DNA of 64,000 nt from Cryptomeria japonica (GCF_030272615.1 NC_081410.1:252883533-252947532); one strand, 5' to 3'. Shown: positions 47,183 to 60,465, counted from the stretch's first letter. Notes: generated by a model from the sequence alone, not told the origin. Program-made: numbers and translations.

Positions 47183-49375
47183 CTGTATGGCAGTTTGTCG
47201 AAGTGTGCTTTCTTTAGGACAGAGATCAAGTACCTTGGTCATGTTATATCCGGTGATGGGATCTCAGTAGACCCATCAAAGATCAGAGCCATTATGGATT
47301 GGCCAGCACCTACCAGTGTGACAGAGGTCAGGAGCTTCATGGGCTTAGCAGGTTATTACCGACGTTTTGTCGAGGGATTCTCTAGAATTGCTCATCCTAT
47401 CACTTCTCTTCAGCGCAAAGGGAAGAAGTTTGAGTGGACGGAGAAGTGCGAGAAGGCCTTTCAGGAGCTTAAAAAGGCACTTACTACCGCACCTATTCTT
47501 GTAGTACCGGATCCTTCAGCTGATTTCATGGTTTGCACAGATGCTTCCCTAGATGGTTTAGGAGCAGTACTTATGCAGAATGGTAGAGCTATAGCTTTTG
47601 AGTCTAGGAAACTCAAGACTCACGAGCTTAATTACCCCACTCATGACCTTGAACTTGCAGCCGTAGTGCATGCACTTGTGAGATGGAGACATTTCCTTTT
47701 GGGTCATCACTTTGAGTTGCACTCAGACCATCAGAGCCTTCAGTACATATTTACTCAGCCAAATCTTAATGCACGTCAGAGGAGATGGATGGAATTCTTG
47801 TGTGAGTATGATTTTGACGTTCACTACATCAAAGGGAAAGAAAATGTAGTTGCAGATGCTTTGAGTAGGAGACGTCACGAGGTATTCACCATGTCTATGA
47901 GCACGGATTTGAGAGATCGGATCATGCAGCGATTGCCAGAGGACAAATGGTATTTAGAGGTTTGCCAGGCTATTCGATCTCAGGAAACTTTAGAAGGGAA
48001 ATATGTGGATTATTCCTTAGAGCCCGATGGTTTATTACGCCATAGAGGGCGCATCTATGTACCTTCTTCCGGGGGATTGCGGGAGTTCATTATCACAGAG
48101 GCTCATAGAGCTCCTTATGCAGCACATCCCGGGGTCAAGAAGTTGCATGCAGACTTGAGAGAACTATATCATTGGCCAGGAATGCGACAGCTTATCGCCA
48201 AGTTGGTAGCCCGATGCCTTGAGTGTCAGAGAGTCAAGGCGGAGCACAGCCATCCAGGTGGGTTGCTCCAATCTCATGCTATACCAGAGTGGAAGTGGGA
48301 TACTATATCCATGGACTTTATCATTGGTCTCCCTATGTCATCTCGCCGCCATGATGCCATCTTGGTGACGGTTGACAAGTTGACCAAAGTGGCTCACTTT
48401 TCACCAGTTCGTACCACTTTCACAGCACCAGCAGTAGCACAGGTGTTTTTGCGAGACATTGTCAGACTTCATGGTGTTCCACGTAAGATCATTTCCGACA
48501 GGGATTCCCTCTTCACTTCTTCCTTTTGGAAGGCATTGCAGGAAGCTATGGGTACCAAGCTCAATTTCAGTACAGCCTATCATCCAGAGACGGATGGCCA
48601 GACAGAGAGAGTTAATCAGGTGTTAGAGGATATACTCCGCATGTATGTCATGGATCACCAGACCAGATGGGAGGAGTATCTTCCCTTAGTGGAGTTTGCC
48701 TATAACAATGGGCATCACACGTCCTTGGGAATGCCACCCTATCAGGCATTATATTGCAGGCCTTGTAGGACACCATTGAGTTGGGACCGCATAGAGGACA
48801 GAGTTGCTATTGGTCCAGAGATAGTTCGGGATATGGAACAGCAGGTGGTTTTGATTAGGCAGCGTCTTAGAGAGGCACAGGATAGACAGAAGAAATATGC
48901 AGATGCAAAGAGGGTTGATCGTAGCTACTCAGTTGGAGATAGAGTCTTCTTGAGAGTGCGACCGCATAAGAGTCCAATCCGTTATGGAAAGGGTTCTAAG
49001 CTCGCACCTCGGTTTGTAGGACCATTTGAGATCCTTGAGAGGATAGGGCCAGTTGCCTACCGTCTAGCATTGCCACCTAGCCTGTCACGCATCCACGATG
49101 TGTTTCATGTTTCAGTTTTGAGGAAGTATATCTATGATGAGTCTCATATTCTAGATTGGGATGCCTTGCAGCTGGAGTCGGACAGGCAGCTAGCTTTGGA
49201 GCCCATTCGCATTTTGGCATGCCGGACGCTGAGCCTTCGAGGGCGAGAGCTGGACCAGGTTAGAGTCCAGTGGGATTGCTATGATGAGGTCACAGCCTCA
49301 TGGGAGGATGCAGCACTTATGAGATCACAGTACCCCCACCTTTTTGATGAACTCCAGGAGGAAGTTCATGCCTAG
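47183..49375 (+). pseudogene. Chromovirus RNase H, integrase and chromodomain
   Basis: A clean 726-codon frame after TAG 47180. The connection and RNase H part has [33 protein letters not shown] (catalytic Asp), [20 protein letters not shown] and [11 protein letters not shown]. Integrase has an HHCC region ([22 protein letters not shown]), [16 protein letters not shown] and DGQTERVNQ (D-D-E). At the end [35 protein letters not shown] and PHLFDEL form a chromodomain-like module, which in this clade guides integration to heterochromatin. Stop is TAG 49373. Every family residue I checked is intact. Confidence 0.95.
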
Positions 49376-49385
49376 AGGGGCAGGG
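49375..49385 (+). other. Chromovirus polypurine tract
   Basis: GAGGGGCAGGG directly before the 3' LTR start TGTGAGG. It is the expected plus-strand primer and overlaps the end of the pol stop codon region. Confidence 0.75.
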
Positions 49386-52146
49386 TGTGAGGCCCTACCC
49401 CGATTCAGTTTGACATTTTCAGTTATTTGCATATTGAGACTATTATGGATGCTTTATTTTATGCATTATGGACTTAGAACTTATATGATTCCATGATTTG
49501 GATCACACTGACATTTGTTGATGCTTTATTTCATGCATGATGATTATGAAACCTTAGATATGTTACTAGAATAGAATTACATTATGATGGTGAATGTCAT
49601 TTGCAGGATTTTATTTTGATGAAAGAAAAATGATGCATATTTATGAATGGTTCATTTTTGGGAAAATTATGTTGATTGCTTATGTGAAATTGAAATGTGA
49701 AAACAAATGAGAAATTGAAATATTGTTGCCTAATGTATGAGTGTTTGATTTGCAATGGAATCCATGTATTTGATTATGAATAATTGTGATTAATTGGAGT
49801 TACTAATGTGTTAATTGAGATGCGCAGGAAAATTATCCATGTGACCATGGAATTTAATGGAGAACCAAGTCTAGACCAATGTGCGTTTGTTAAGCCGGGA
49901 GTTGTCTATTTGGAGAGACAACACCCCTCCCCTTGTAATGTATTTTATTTGTGATGTGTATAATGCTTGAGTGTAAAATTTAATTTATATGTAATTATGT
50001 AGTCCTTCAAGAGACCAATTTTCCATGTGTGATTTTTATATTATATTTTTGTTGTGTCACTTGACACATGTGCTGATTAAGTGTCATTGATGTTGACTTG
50101 TCTCTTGGAGGGAGTTTTGTTTCTACCAAAGCCATTCAAAAACATGAGTGTGGTCCCAAATTTGTCTTGGGTAGGGAGTCATGGGAGTGGTCAACTCAAG
50201 CTTGACCCGTAGGTAAACTTCAGTGGGGTTTCCAAAGGGTTTAATGGACTCCTAGGGTAAGTTTTTAGGCTTTTCCAAAGGTCCTAAGGGTATACCTATG
50301 GGTTAGGGGTGTTTTGCAACATGTGGCTTCTCCCATGTGACTATGAAGTCACTTAAAAAAGTGATAATTCCAAGATGCACGAAAATTGAACTTAGAAAGT
50401 TCTCCCTAGGATAGAGAACCTTCCCTTTAGGAGTTAAACTCTCTTCCCCATCCTCTTCCACCTTTTCCCTTTCCAATTTGAGTAATGTGCAAGAGTTTGG
50501 GAAGGGCAACCAATGGGAACTCACACCTCATCCAAGGGGTTGGGAAGTGGGTGAGAGGCCTTCTTAGGCAAGAATTTGCAAACTTAGTGAGTAATCACCC
50601 ACTCTCCTTTCTTGGAGATTTTGCTTGTTTTGAAAAAGTTAGTAGGAGTTTGGCATTTTTAGTGGAATTTGGGAGAAAAGATAGTGGAAATTGGGCAGCT
50701 CATCCCCAACTAAAGTTAGCAAACCTTTGGCAGAATTAGGTTGGTTACTCCCTTCTTTCTCTTATTATGTTGCAAATGATAGTTTATGTTGTTTTGTAAA
50801 AGAAAAGAGTTGCTTGAAATATTGTGTTTTATGAAGTTTTTGTGTTGAAGTAAAATGTGTAGTTTTCTTTTCTATGTGTTTGTTTTGTGTTTCTTGTTAT
50901 TTTTGGGAGTGTCCAAGATCTCCTATCCTTGGGAGGGTAGGAAGATCTTGGGGTGGAAGAAGTATGACAGCCATGGGTGAGAGGCTCTCCTTGTGGAGAG
51001 TGTTCTCAAGGGTGTCCTTGGTGGCCCTTGATGCATAGCCTTGTGTATGCATTTGGGGGTCATAAGGGGAGCATATATGGCCTTGAGCCTTTTTGGGGGG
51101 CATAAGGAATGAGGGAGTATTTTTGGTTGCATTTGTGTTGCCATGAGGTGGCTTATGTTGTAATGTTTTGGCATGCATTCTCCCCATAGGTACTTGGTCC
51201 ACTTCCACCCATGGAAGAGTCACCATGAAAGTGGTGAATGTGTAGCTTGGGAAGGGATACTTTGAATGTAAATGTGTTTCTATGTGGTTGTGGGTTTCGC
51301 ATGTTTGTAACCCGTCTAGTGCTTGGTTCTCCAAGCTCGGGGGTGGCTTCTAGTAAGCCTAGGCTGGGAGGTGAGCTTCCCATGGTCAAAATGTGTTGTT
51401 TTGCAGGTTGCATGGGAATGGGAAAAGAAGGATTGAAAGACCATGTTGCTGTTTAATGTTGTAGAAATTAGTTATTATGGCTATGTATTCTCTTGGGAGT
51501 TGCAAATGAAAAGAAAGAGCTAGAATGTGTTATTAATATGGAAGGAGGTTAATGTATTCCATGATAGCTTGTAAAAGAAAGAGAAAGGCATTGTGTGTTG
51601 TTTTCAAAAATAATGTAGCAATGTATTTCTATTATCTTGATAAGGGGGAAATGTAGATGTTTTAAACTTCAAAATTTCTTGTAACCATGCTCATTGTATT
51701 TAAATCTGTTAAAGAAATACATGATGTTTTCACTATTTTAGTTAGTTGCAAATGAAAGCATTAGTGTATTAGATTGTATGAAAATTTGTGTTTAACTAGG
51801 GTGGAAAAGTAGATGCATTATATTTTTTTTTTTATGTATTCTGCAAATAAAAGAAACCATGTTGCTGTAAATTTAATAAAACAGTCTTTTATTTTCTGGT
51901 TATTGCAGAAAAGGAATTTTATTAAACAAGCTTATCCTTTGCAAGGAAAAAGAAAACATTTAGCTTTTAATATATATTGTTTTTTTTGTGTTGTTGCACA
52001 AACTGATTTACAAAAAAAAATATATATATACATATAGGCTCTCTTCTCATGAAGCAAATCTGCAATGAATACATGAATGACTCTTTTATGTTTTTTAAAA
52101 ATAAAAATAAAATATACACTACCCAAAGAAGTTAAAATAGTAATAT

Positions 52147-52593
<447 letters not shown>

Positions 52594-53337
52594 TTAGGTA
52601 TATTTATTTATGAGTATACAACCAACAATATCTTAAAGAATGGAGTTTATGCATTGGAATAACCGAACAAAAGAAATTATTTAAACCACACCATGGATTT
52701 CGGGGGGGATCAAACCGCGTTTTAAACCCCATCGCAAAAGCCCAACAAATAAAAAGGATTTAACAGCGCGCTGGTTTTTTTTGGGGGCCACAGCGCCCCG
52801 GGCGGCGGCGCCCGCAGACTGCGGGCGGCGACGCCGCAGCCTGCGGGAAGCCGCAGCCTGCGGTGGCGCCGTCCGCAGCCGACGGTGCCCCGCAGCGCCG
52901 ACCCGGCTCTCTCCTTCCCACTCCGCCCGACTCCCCTGTACGCCACGTTAAGCAACAGCCAAACAAAGAAACTCTCCGCCTCTTGCAATTCGGCTGGGCA
53001 CAAAGGTTTAACGGGGGGGTTGGCGGGGTTGGCTCCTGCACGCTGCCTCCTTCGGCCGCCGACTCCCCCCTGCGCACAACACTCTCATTTTCAAGAAAAA
53101 AAAAATGAGAAAGTAAAGCAAAAGGGCTGCACTCGCCCTAACCCTAAACTTCGGGTTAGGGCAGAGGCAATAAGATTTTAGTGATGATATTATTTTTAAA
53201 AAGTGAGGGAATAGATAAAAGGGGGGGGGAAGAAGTATTATATCAAATAAAAAAAAAGGGGGGATCAAATCCCCACAATTCTCTTGAAAAAAGAAAATAA
53301 ATTTAGTAAATGGCAACAATGTAGAATAGTTAGTTAT

Positions 53338-53385
53338 GTATATATATATATATATAAATGTGTATATATATATATAAATGTGTAT

Positions 53386-53447
<62 letters not shown>

Positions 53448-53492
53448 CTTTGTGTATAAATAAATTTGTAAAAATATATATATATATATATA
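53338..53492. repeat. (TA)n block in chromovirus 3' LTR
   Basis: Counterpart of 43669-43831, with one AAATGTG spacer repeated and a longer middle TA run. Confidence 0.95.
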
Positions 53493-54105
53493 AAAGTAGG
53501 ATTGTAATGATATTTAATTCGAATTAAATTGCTAGATGTAAAATAAGTTTTGATTACTTGTTAAGCAATGGGCAACTGTAGGAGAATACTTTATAAATGA
53601 TTTAATTACTTAGGTGGTTTAGATCTAAAAAAAATAATAAATAATAATTAAGAGGTAAAAACATTAAGTTCCTTGTAGGGCCAAGAGGGCCAAATCAAGT
53701 AAAAGATTATAAAGTGAATTTTAAATATAGAGGATTCAATTAAATAAAATGTTTTTAAACTACGAGGATAATTGAACTTAGAATTCTAATGGACTAAGGA
53801 GGATAAGATAAATTTTAAAACGCTTATATTAATCGTTGTATTTAAGATTTTAATTTATTAATAAAGCTTAGTGATTACCCCTTTTTGGGAAAATATTAGC
53901 TCATTGGTAGCTGAGTAAACCTAGTTTCTAAATTGAATTTAAATACCCGATTGACACAAATGTAATTAAGACCAAACCCAAGATGCATCATTTTATATAA
54001 GATCATTGCACTTAGTTGATTAAATTAGTTAAGTAGGTCGTTAATTAGTTAAGTATTTTCAAAAAAAAAAAATTTCCCGTTCGTGCCCAAGAGTTAGGCA
54101 TGACA

Positions 54106-54110
54106 GTCAC
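54106..54110. repeat. Target-site duplication of the chromovirus, right copy
   Basis: GTCAC, identical to 39818-39822. Confidence 0.95.
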
Positions 54111-54655
54111 CAGGGCTACATATTCTGAAGATGACCTTTTATCTAATGACCCTTTAATCCTCTTAATTACTACCCATAGAAAGGCATCATTGACATGAAG
54201 ATAATATTTCATCCTTGCTTTCTTCCGTAACTGTGGGATTTAATCGTAAATAGGCATATCTGCCATTAGAGACTCTAGGGTTTGCAAGTCGAGCTAGATT
54301 ATTTCTCTACTTGCAAGGATGTAAATCAGCAATGAACACATTTGGAAATAATCCCTCTAGCTATAACTAGTAGATGTTTATGAAAATGTTGGCTTATTAA
54401 CCTTGCCCAATCAATGTAATTATTATCACCACAAATGACTATTATGAACTAACACATGCAGAAAGGAAACTCTACTGATTTGGCACTTCCTACAACACGG
54501 TACAAAAGGGTAATTAGGATGTATATTGATAATAACCGCATATGAAAAGAAGCCCTTTGGTTATAACTAGTTAGTTGTTCATGCAATTTTTGGCTTATTA
54601 AACTTGCCCAATCAATGTAATTGCAATCACCATAAATGACTATCATGAACTAGCT
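54111..54655 (-). pseudogene. Unrecognised degenerate coding region, N-terminal part
   Basis: On the minus strand, once the chromovirus and one GTCAC copy are discounted, the frame of 39547-39822 continues here without a break: KRSSSEYVALV reaches the junction, preceded by YYLHVNDAFLWVVIKRIKG and IPQLRKK. A TAA (about 54240) and a TAG (about 54294) interrupt it. Further upstream two diverged copies of one segment occur: YIDWASLISQKLHEQL (54449-54646) and YIDWARLISQHF (near 54390-54425). Both precede a hydrophobic SIYIL/LIYILAS stretch, so a partial duplication is present. Family unknown. Confidence 0.55.
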
Positions 54656-54665
54656 TTTGGAAGAA

Positions 54666-57322
54666 TGTGTCGCTGTGGTTTTCATTGATGTCAAATTTAT
54701 TGTTTTAGATAGTTGTTGGTCAAGAATGTCTGCGGTGCAGAGATATCTTGCTGTGTTGATGTTGCAGTTGTTTTATTGGTTGTTTTAGAAGTGTTTGGGC
54801 CCAGAGAGTGTTTTTGACATTGTTTGATGTTGTTACCTTCTTTGGTTATGGTTTTATGGTCAGGAAATATATTTGTGTTCTCCAGAAGTTGTGGTATATT
54901 TCATAGCAGGTTGTGATATTATATTCTAGACCTATCTTTAGGTTTGGATATGTTTTTTGGAAGGTAATTTGATGTGTTATGGGTCTCACCATAGCATGTG
55001 GATATTTGAATTAGAGTTATTTGCACTGGAGGATATATTTTGATAGTTAATTGCATATATGGATACGTAGCGTGTTGGTATGTTGTTGGTTATGTTTCAG
55101 TGATTGTGGATCTGTGAATTTAAATTTGGAATAAGCGTTTTGGTCCCCTCTTTCTCCTAGAGTGGATCAGTGTGTGTGTTTTTGGTCGAGAAGGTATAGT
55201 TTGATTCAAGAAGACTTAGTTCAAGTGTTGATGATCTATCTTGTGATGCTTTGTAAAAGGATGTTAGGAAGACACACAAACACAAGGAGCAACTGAAAAG
55301 TTAGTGTTAGTGTCATAAATAATAAATGAAAGACTATCCTAAGCAAGCATATCAAGAGAGATACCAAACATAAAATGGAAAGCTTAACAAAAGGAAGGAA
55401 TGCAATGAAACATCCCCAAATGCCCTCCAACATGCTTGTAGTTTCTCCTCCCTTGTTCCTCTCCTCTCCAAGTTCCAAATGAGTGTAGCTCTCAGTAGGT
55501 TTTTGCACTATTCTGGATGTCTTATGGAGATTCAAGATTGAAATGATTAATTATGCAAATGAAAGTGTAAAACAAGGTAAATATGAGATGTTAATTAAAA
55601 ACTAATGTTAATTTTAGCCAAAAGACAATGTGGATTTATGAATTTAGTCTAAAATGCTCTCTCAAATTCACTATAACTTAGATGCATAGAAGATTTCAGG
55701 ATCTGGATTATGAATAAATGAGCTCTATTTATAGGAAAAAATGGAGCAATGGAGGGTTGCGATTGAGTAATCTCAATAAGGGTCAGGATTGATGGGTTTA
55801 TGATCCATGTGAGGGCTTTCAACCCAATCCCAAGATGACAAATGTCAACATGAGATGGGTTGAGAGGAGATAGAAGAAGCATTAAATGCTTGACATGACT
55901 TGAAGGTTAACTTGGGAGGTAAGGTTAATGTCGAATTGAATGAATAAAGCCATTATCCAATAAATAATGCCTTTATCCAATGGATAAACTCTTGTGCAAG
56001 AGTTAGTGAGGATAACCATGGTCAAAGCAATAAATGCTTGAAGAGACCCATGAGTCAAATGATGGTTGAGTTAGAGGGAAAGTCTCTAACTATGTGGGTG
56101 AGTTGAGTTAACCATAAATGGTTATGTAAGAGACATTAATGGTCATGTAAGATCCATTAGTGGTTTGGAAGACTTTAGGGGTTAACTTGTTGAACACATA
56201 AAGCATTAAATGCTTTTCAAAGACTTTGAGGCTTTGAGAAGTGACTCCAAGTTGCTTAGGAATGTGACAATATTTAGGATATGGATTAGGCTAATTAGGA
56301 GTGTTTAGAAGAACTTAGAAAGTGGTTAGAAGAGTCTAGAAGGGGATTTAGGACTACAAGTGGGTTTGGTGGGTGAGGGAAAATAGTATTTTAATTAAAA
56401 TAAAATAAATTATTTTATTTGTGGTTGCAACTTGCATTTGTAGGAGAATGCGAGTGGGGGAGGGGGGGTGGTAGTTTGGGGATTTAAATAAATATTTATT
56501 TAAAAGAGGAAAGGGGGTTAAATTAAATAAATATGATTTATTCATTTAATTGATTTAGAGGTGTGGTTTAATGAATTAATCTAAATAAATTGAATAATTT
56601 ATTTAATTAATAGGAGAAGAGTTTGAGGATGAATTAATTAAATATTAATTTAATTAATTGATTATTGAAGGTTAGATAATCAAATAAATAGTAAATATTC
56701 AGTCAATTAAGTGGACAGATTTATGTGACTACATCTTGTATATAAGCAATGAATGTGATCAAGTTAAGTAAGCAATGAGGCATTGAATGTAGAGAGAGTG
56801 GGAAGAACATTGTAGAGAATGTGAAAGGAAGTGTGCGAAATTCAGTGAAGAGTAGAGAAGAAGAGTTGTGTTTGGATGATATGCAAACTGTTTTTAGATT
56901 GTGGCAGATGTATGAGATAGAGTGTTGATAGTGGAGGTATGAGTTGTGTCTGTTGATTTTGGTCGCTTGATGCAGAGTTCAACGACAACTTCATATGATC
57001 AAGAGATCCTTCTTTTAAGATCAATTTTGTATCTTGCCTTTTTGCAGTTAGCTTCAAGTTTTGCAAGTCCTCTTTTGTATATTGCCCCAAGAACAATTAG
57101 CCTTGGTTTGCAAGTCTAGAGTAGTGAGCTCTTTTTATTGTAATTTTATATACATGGTGGATATATTTTTTGGGTAGGTTCTCACCGTGGTTTTTTCCTG
57201 TTTGGGTTTTTCATGTAGAAAATGTTGGTGTTCATGTGTTGTTGAATAATTATTTATGTTTTGCATTGAATTTATATTTAGACAGATTCACCCCCCCTCT
57301 TAGTCTTTCCTTGGGTTCAACA
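54666..57322 (+). repeat. Probable Copia-C 5' LTR (left end uncertain)
   Basis: The right end is good: a U5-like CTCACCGTGG...TTTTCC motif at 57181, TTCACCCCCCCTCTTAG at 57288 and a CA at 57321-57322. A degenerate primer site (TTTGTATTAGAGT) follows. A TATATAAG box at 56739-56746 fits a core promoter about 580 bp before the end. The left end is a guess, TGTGTCGCTGTGG near 54666. No second LTR is in the window. The stretch 55240-56700 has no domain, and part of it may be another insertion. Confidence 0.5.
56739..56746 (+). promoter_or_regulatory. TATA box in probable Copia-C LTR
   Basis: TATATAAG, in the same orientation as the downstream copia gag. Predicted from sequence only. Confidence 0.4.
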
Positions 57323-58455
57323 ATTTGTATTAGAGTAAGGTTCCTCTTGCATCACCTTAATCACCTGAGGTAGATTTGGTATGGCACAAGACGTGCATTA
57401 CAAAGTGCCAATATTTGATGGTACAAATTTTCTGTATTGGAAGGAGAGAATGGAGTCACATTTGGAGACAACATGTAGAATGGAATATGGGAAATCATTC
57501 AAACTGGATATACACCCCCATTGGGTGGTCCTCAAACAAAGCAAGCTAAAGTTGTATGGAACAAGTTGTGTTTGGAATATGAAAGATATTTGAAGACAAA
57601 GCAAGCTAGGCTGATGAATCTGAAACAAAAGTATGAGTATATGAGAATGCTTGAAGATGAAGGCGTTGAGAGCTATATTTATAGAGTGAATGATCTTGCT
57701 AATGGTATTAGAGTTGTCGGTGGACATTTGGATGAATGTGATGTTGTTCAAAAGATCTTGTTGACCTTACATAAATCCTACAAGCCAACAAGGTGTGCCA
57801 TGTAGGAAATAAATGATTTGAGTAAGTATACTATTTATTAGCTTATTGGTACCTTAGTAGCTTTTGTAATTTCAAAATTGGAGGAAGATAAAAGAGAAGA
57901 AAGAAGCAACATTTAATGTGTCAAGACACGATGATCCATAATGTAGTGGAGATTTGGATGAAGCTGAAGCAAACTTTGTGAGAAGATTACAACAAGGCAT
58001 TGGAAAGTATAAAGGTAATTTACCTCTAAAATATCTCTCTTGTGGTAGAATTGGACATTATGCTTCTATTTGCACTTACAAAGAAGACTATAAGCGACTA
58101 GATGATGATGAGAAGAAAAATAAATTTAGAAGACACAACTTTAACAAAAGAGAGAATAAGGCTTATGTTCTATTGAGGAACATATATCTAAAGATGAAGT
58201 TAATGATGACTTGAATGAAGAATCCTTGTTTCTATCAATTGAAGAAAAGGAGAATGCTTTGGAGAAACTCTAAGAAGAGAAGACAATCAAGACGACATTG
58301 CATGCTAAGATAGAACCGAGTACATGGATTATTGACTTCGGATGTTCAAATTATATGACTGGTGATAGGTTTATTAATCTAAAAAAATATGATGGTGGAT
58401 CAGTGAAATTTGTCAAAGAAGATGGAGCAGGTATTTGAGGTATTGGAAGTGTTTC
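57323..58455 (+). mobile_element. Copia-C internal region, interrupted by Copia-D
   Basis: A degenerate primer site, then gag and the beginning of protease of a copia element. It is cut at 58455 by the Copia-D 5' LTR, and the remainder must lie beyond the window. Gag style resembles Copia-B. Confidence 0.8.
57381..58455 (+). pseudogene. Copia-C gag and protease start
   Basis: Starts at ATG 57381 with PIFDGTNFLYWKERMESHL, a standard copia gag opening. Frameshifts near 57500 and after 57805 move between frames. VESYIYRVNDLANGIR belongs to gag. The knuckle at about 58025-58075 reads YLSCGRIGHYASIC, so the first Cys of C-x2-C is replaced by Tyr. Protease reads WIIDFGCSNYM (about 58324-58356), with the catalytic D-S-G changed to D-F-G. 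A TGA at about 58437 sits where Arg (CGA) is plausible. Clearly dead. Confidence 0.82.
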
Positions 58456-58902
58456 TGTTGGTGTAAATAAATATTCATTTTGGATATTATTACACTTACT
58501 TAAGTTAACTTAGGATAATGCATCTCTTCATAGTTTGGATTTGAGACACTTAGGGAAGTGTGCACTTAGGGATAGAGCTTGTAGGAGAAATTCCACCTTT
58601 TGTGGTCTTATTTTTCTATTACACGCCACATTCGGTGGGTCATCCACCTCTTGTGGAATATTATATTATTTCTCCTACCTACCCTTAGTATTTCTTACCT
58701 ACCCTTGTTTCTCATTGAGCCACATGTCATATTTGTGTGCTCATACATCCATATGGCCTTGCCTATATAAGCAGGCCTCTATTCATTGTATTGGTTAATC
58801 CAGTTGATCATTTGTATATTGATGAGAATACAGTTTGTTCTTGTCATTCTATTGTCTCTTTTATGCTTTTCGTTGTGCCCTTGATCTTGGCAAAATCCTA
58901 CA
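58456..58902 (+). repeat. Copia-D 5' LTR (447 bp)
   Basis: Starts TGTTGGTGTAAA and ends CCTACA, directly followed by the primer site. Shares the TGTTGGTGTAA start, GGTGGGTCATCCACC-like words, the 16-bp core GCCTATATAAGCAGGC and the end sequence with the LTRs at 8162-8651 and 10520-11011 (those on the minus strand). The partner LTR is not in the window. Confidence 0.88.
58764..58771 (+). promoter_or_regulatory. TATA box in Copia-D LTR
   Basis: TATATAAG within a 16-bp core identical in the non-autonomous element LTRs, about 130 bp before the LTR end. Confidence 0.55.
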
Positions 58903-58914
58903 TGGTATTAGAGC
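58903..58914 (+). other. Primer-binding site of Copia-D
   Basis: TGGTATTAGAGC directly follows the LTR; one C-to-T change from the initiator-tRNA type TGGTATCAGAGC. Confidence 0.88.
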
Positions 58915-60465
58915 TATTGGGGCTTCGTTGATCAGTTTTTGGAGACATCGTGGAAGGCTTCTACTTTCGGATTTGGGGATCTTTATTTTTTGGGGGCTTC
59001 GTACAGCAATTTGAACATCACCGTTGAATCCGGGAGGCCATTTCCATAAATTTCGATTATAAAGTTGACCTATTTTGGTGAGAAATTTTTTTTCCCCATT
59101 TTGGCTATTTTCGTACAGATTTCAGAATTTTTTTACAAATTTTTTTTTTTTTTTCAAAAAAAAAAATTGGAAAAATTGAAAAAATCAGAAAAAAAAAGAG
59201 GGGATTTTTTTAAGGGTTCCGCAGACCCCCCGTACTTGGCCGTACCCGATGTGCGCAGGTTGCAGGTACCCGCTGCAGCGCCGCAGACCGCCGTACTTGA
59301 CGGCGCCGACGTCTGCAGGTCCTCCCGCCACCACGCTGCCGCCGCAAAGCGAACCGTGCTCGCCGCCCGTACCCGTCGCGTTCCCCCGCGCCGTAGTCAC
59401 CGTCACCGCCGGCAGCTCCGAAAGCCCAGGCCCGCAGCGCCCATCTTCTCCCGCCGCCGCTGACCAAAGATCTCCGGCGATGCATAGACTCCCGCCACCG
59501 GCCAAAGACTTCCGGCAGCGCCACACTGACATCCAGTCAGCACCCGACCCTGCCACATGGCTCAAAAACAGCCTTCCATACGCCACGTCTTCGCGCCACC
59601 TCGACCATACGACTTGCACAGTCACAGAGCCACGTAGATGTCTATACAGTGCCACGTCATCCATACAGTCTGCACAGTCACCCGCACAGTCAGTAGTCCG
59701 TACAGTACGAACGCCTAGTCAGCAGTCCATACAATACGAACGCTCAGTCAGCAGTCCGTACAGTACGAACGCCCAGTCAGTAGGGAGGCGAAGTTTTCAT
59801 GACGGTCATACGGCTGTCAAATTTAACATAGTGACTTGCTAACGTCAGCGCCACATCAGCATTTTTTTGACCCCTCTCCATTGGGCTTTTCAGTTTTGCA
59901 GTCCAACTTTGGAAGGCCATATCTTGCTCATTTTTGCTCCTTTTTTGGTGCAATTTTTTTTGAAATGAGCTAAAATTTCATGATCTTCGCAGTGGTGTGG
60001 TTATTTTCTAATTTTGGTGAACATTTTTTTCAAAATTTTCAGATTCTCTCAGCTGTACCTGTCCAATCCTCAATTCTGCAACTTCAAAGGCCTCGTTTGA
60101 GCTCATACGACCTCCTTTTCAGGTACCATTTTTTTTGAAAGTGCTTATTTTTTTGTCTACTTTCAGAATCTATGATCAAATTTCAGAGATTTTGAGTGAA
60201 AATTGTACTTTCAGATATTGGTCTTATTTGGCCTATTAGGTACTTGTAAATTGCTTGGATCTTAGTTAGATATCTTGCATTATCAGTTTGAGACTCTTTT
60301 GGCCTTATTGAGGCAGTTATAAAATTGTAGATCAGAAGTCCACTTTGCCTTTTTTTGCAAGTGGCCCATTGTATACGCACTACTTATAAAGTGCCAAATC
60401 ATCACATTTGGGGGGGTGTCTTGTGTGATTGTGCCTCTCTTTATTCTCTTTCCATTCTTGTTGCA
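58915..60465 (+). other. Copia-D leader
   Basis: Long untranslated leader. It has a T/A homopolymer-rich stretch (59080-59205), then a GC-rich block (59215-59520) with CCGTAC, CTGCAG and CCGCAG words. Next come repeats of CAGTCAGCAGTCCGTACAGTACGAACGC-like units (59690-59780, three copies of about 36 bp) and a T-rich part. A 197-codon open frame (59249-59842) lacks any recognised domain and is probably a by-product of the GC-rich repeats. Confidence 0.6.

Noticed and set aside
59249-59842. 197-residue open frame in the Copia-D leader and its 159-residue antisense
   Set aside because: GC-rich repeats open several frames on both strands. There is no domain, and the family's gag starts later at 60466.
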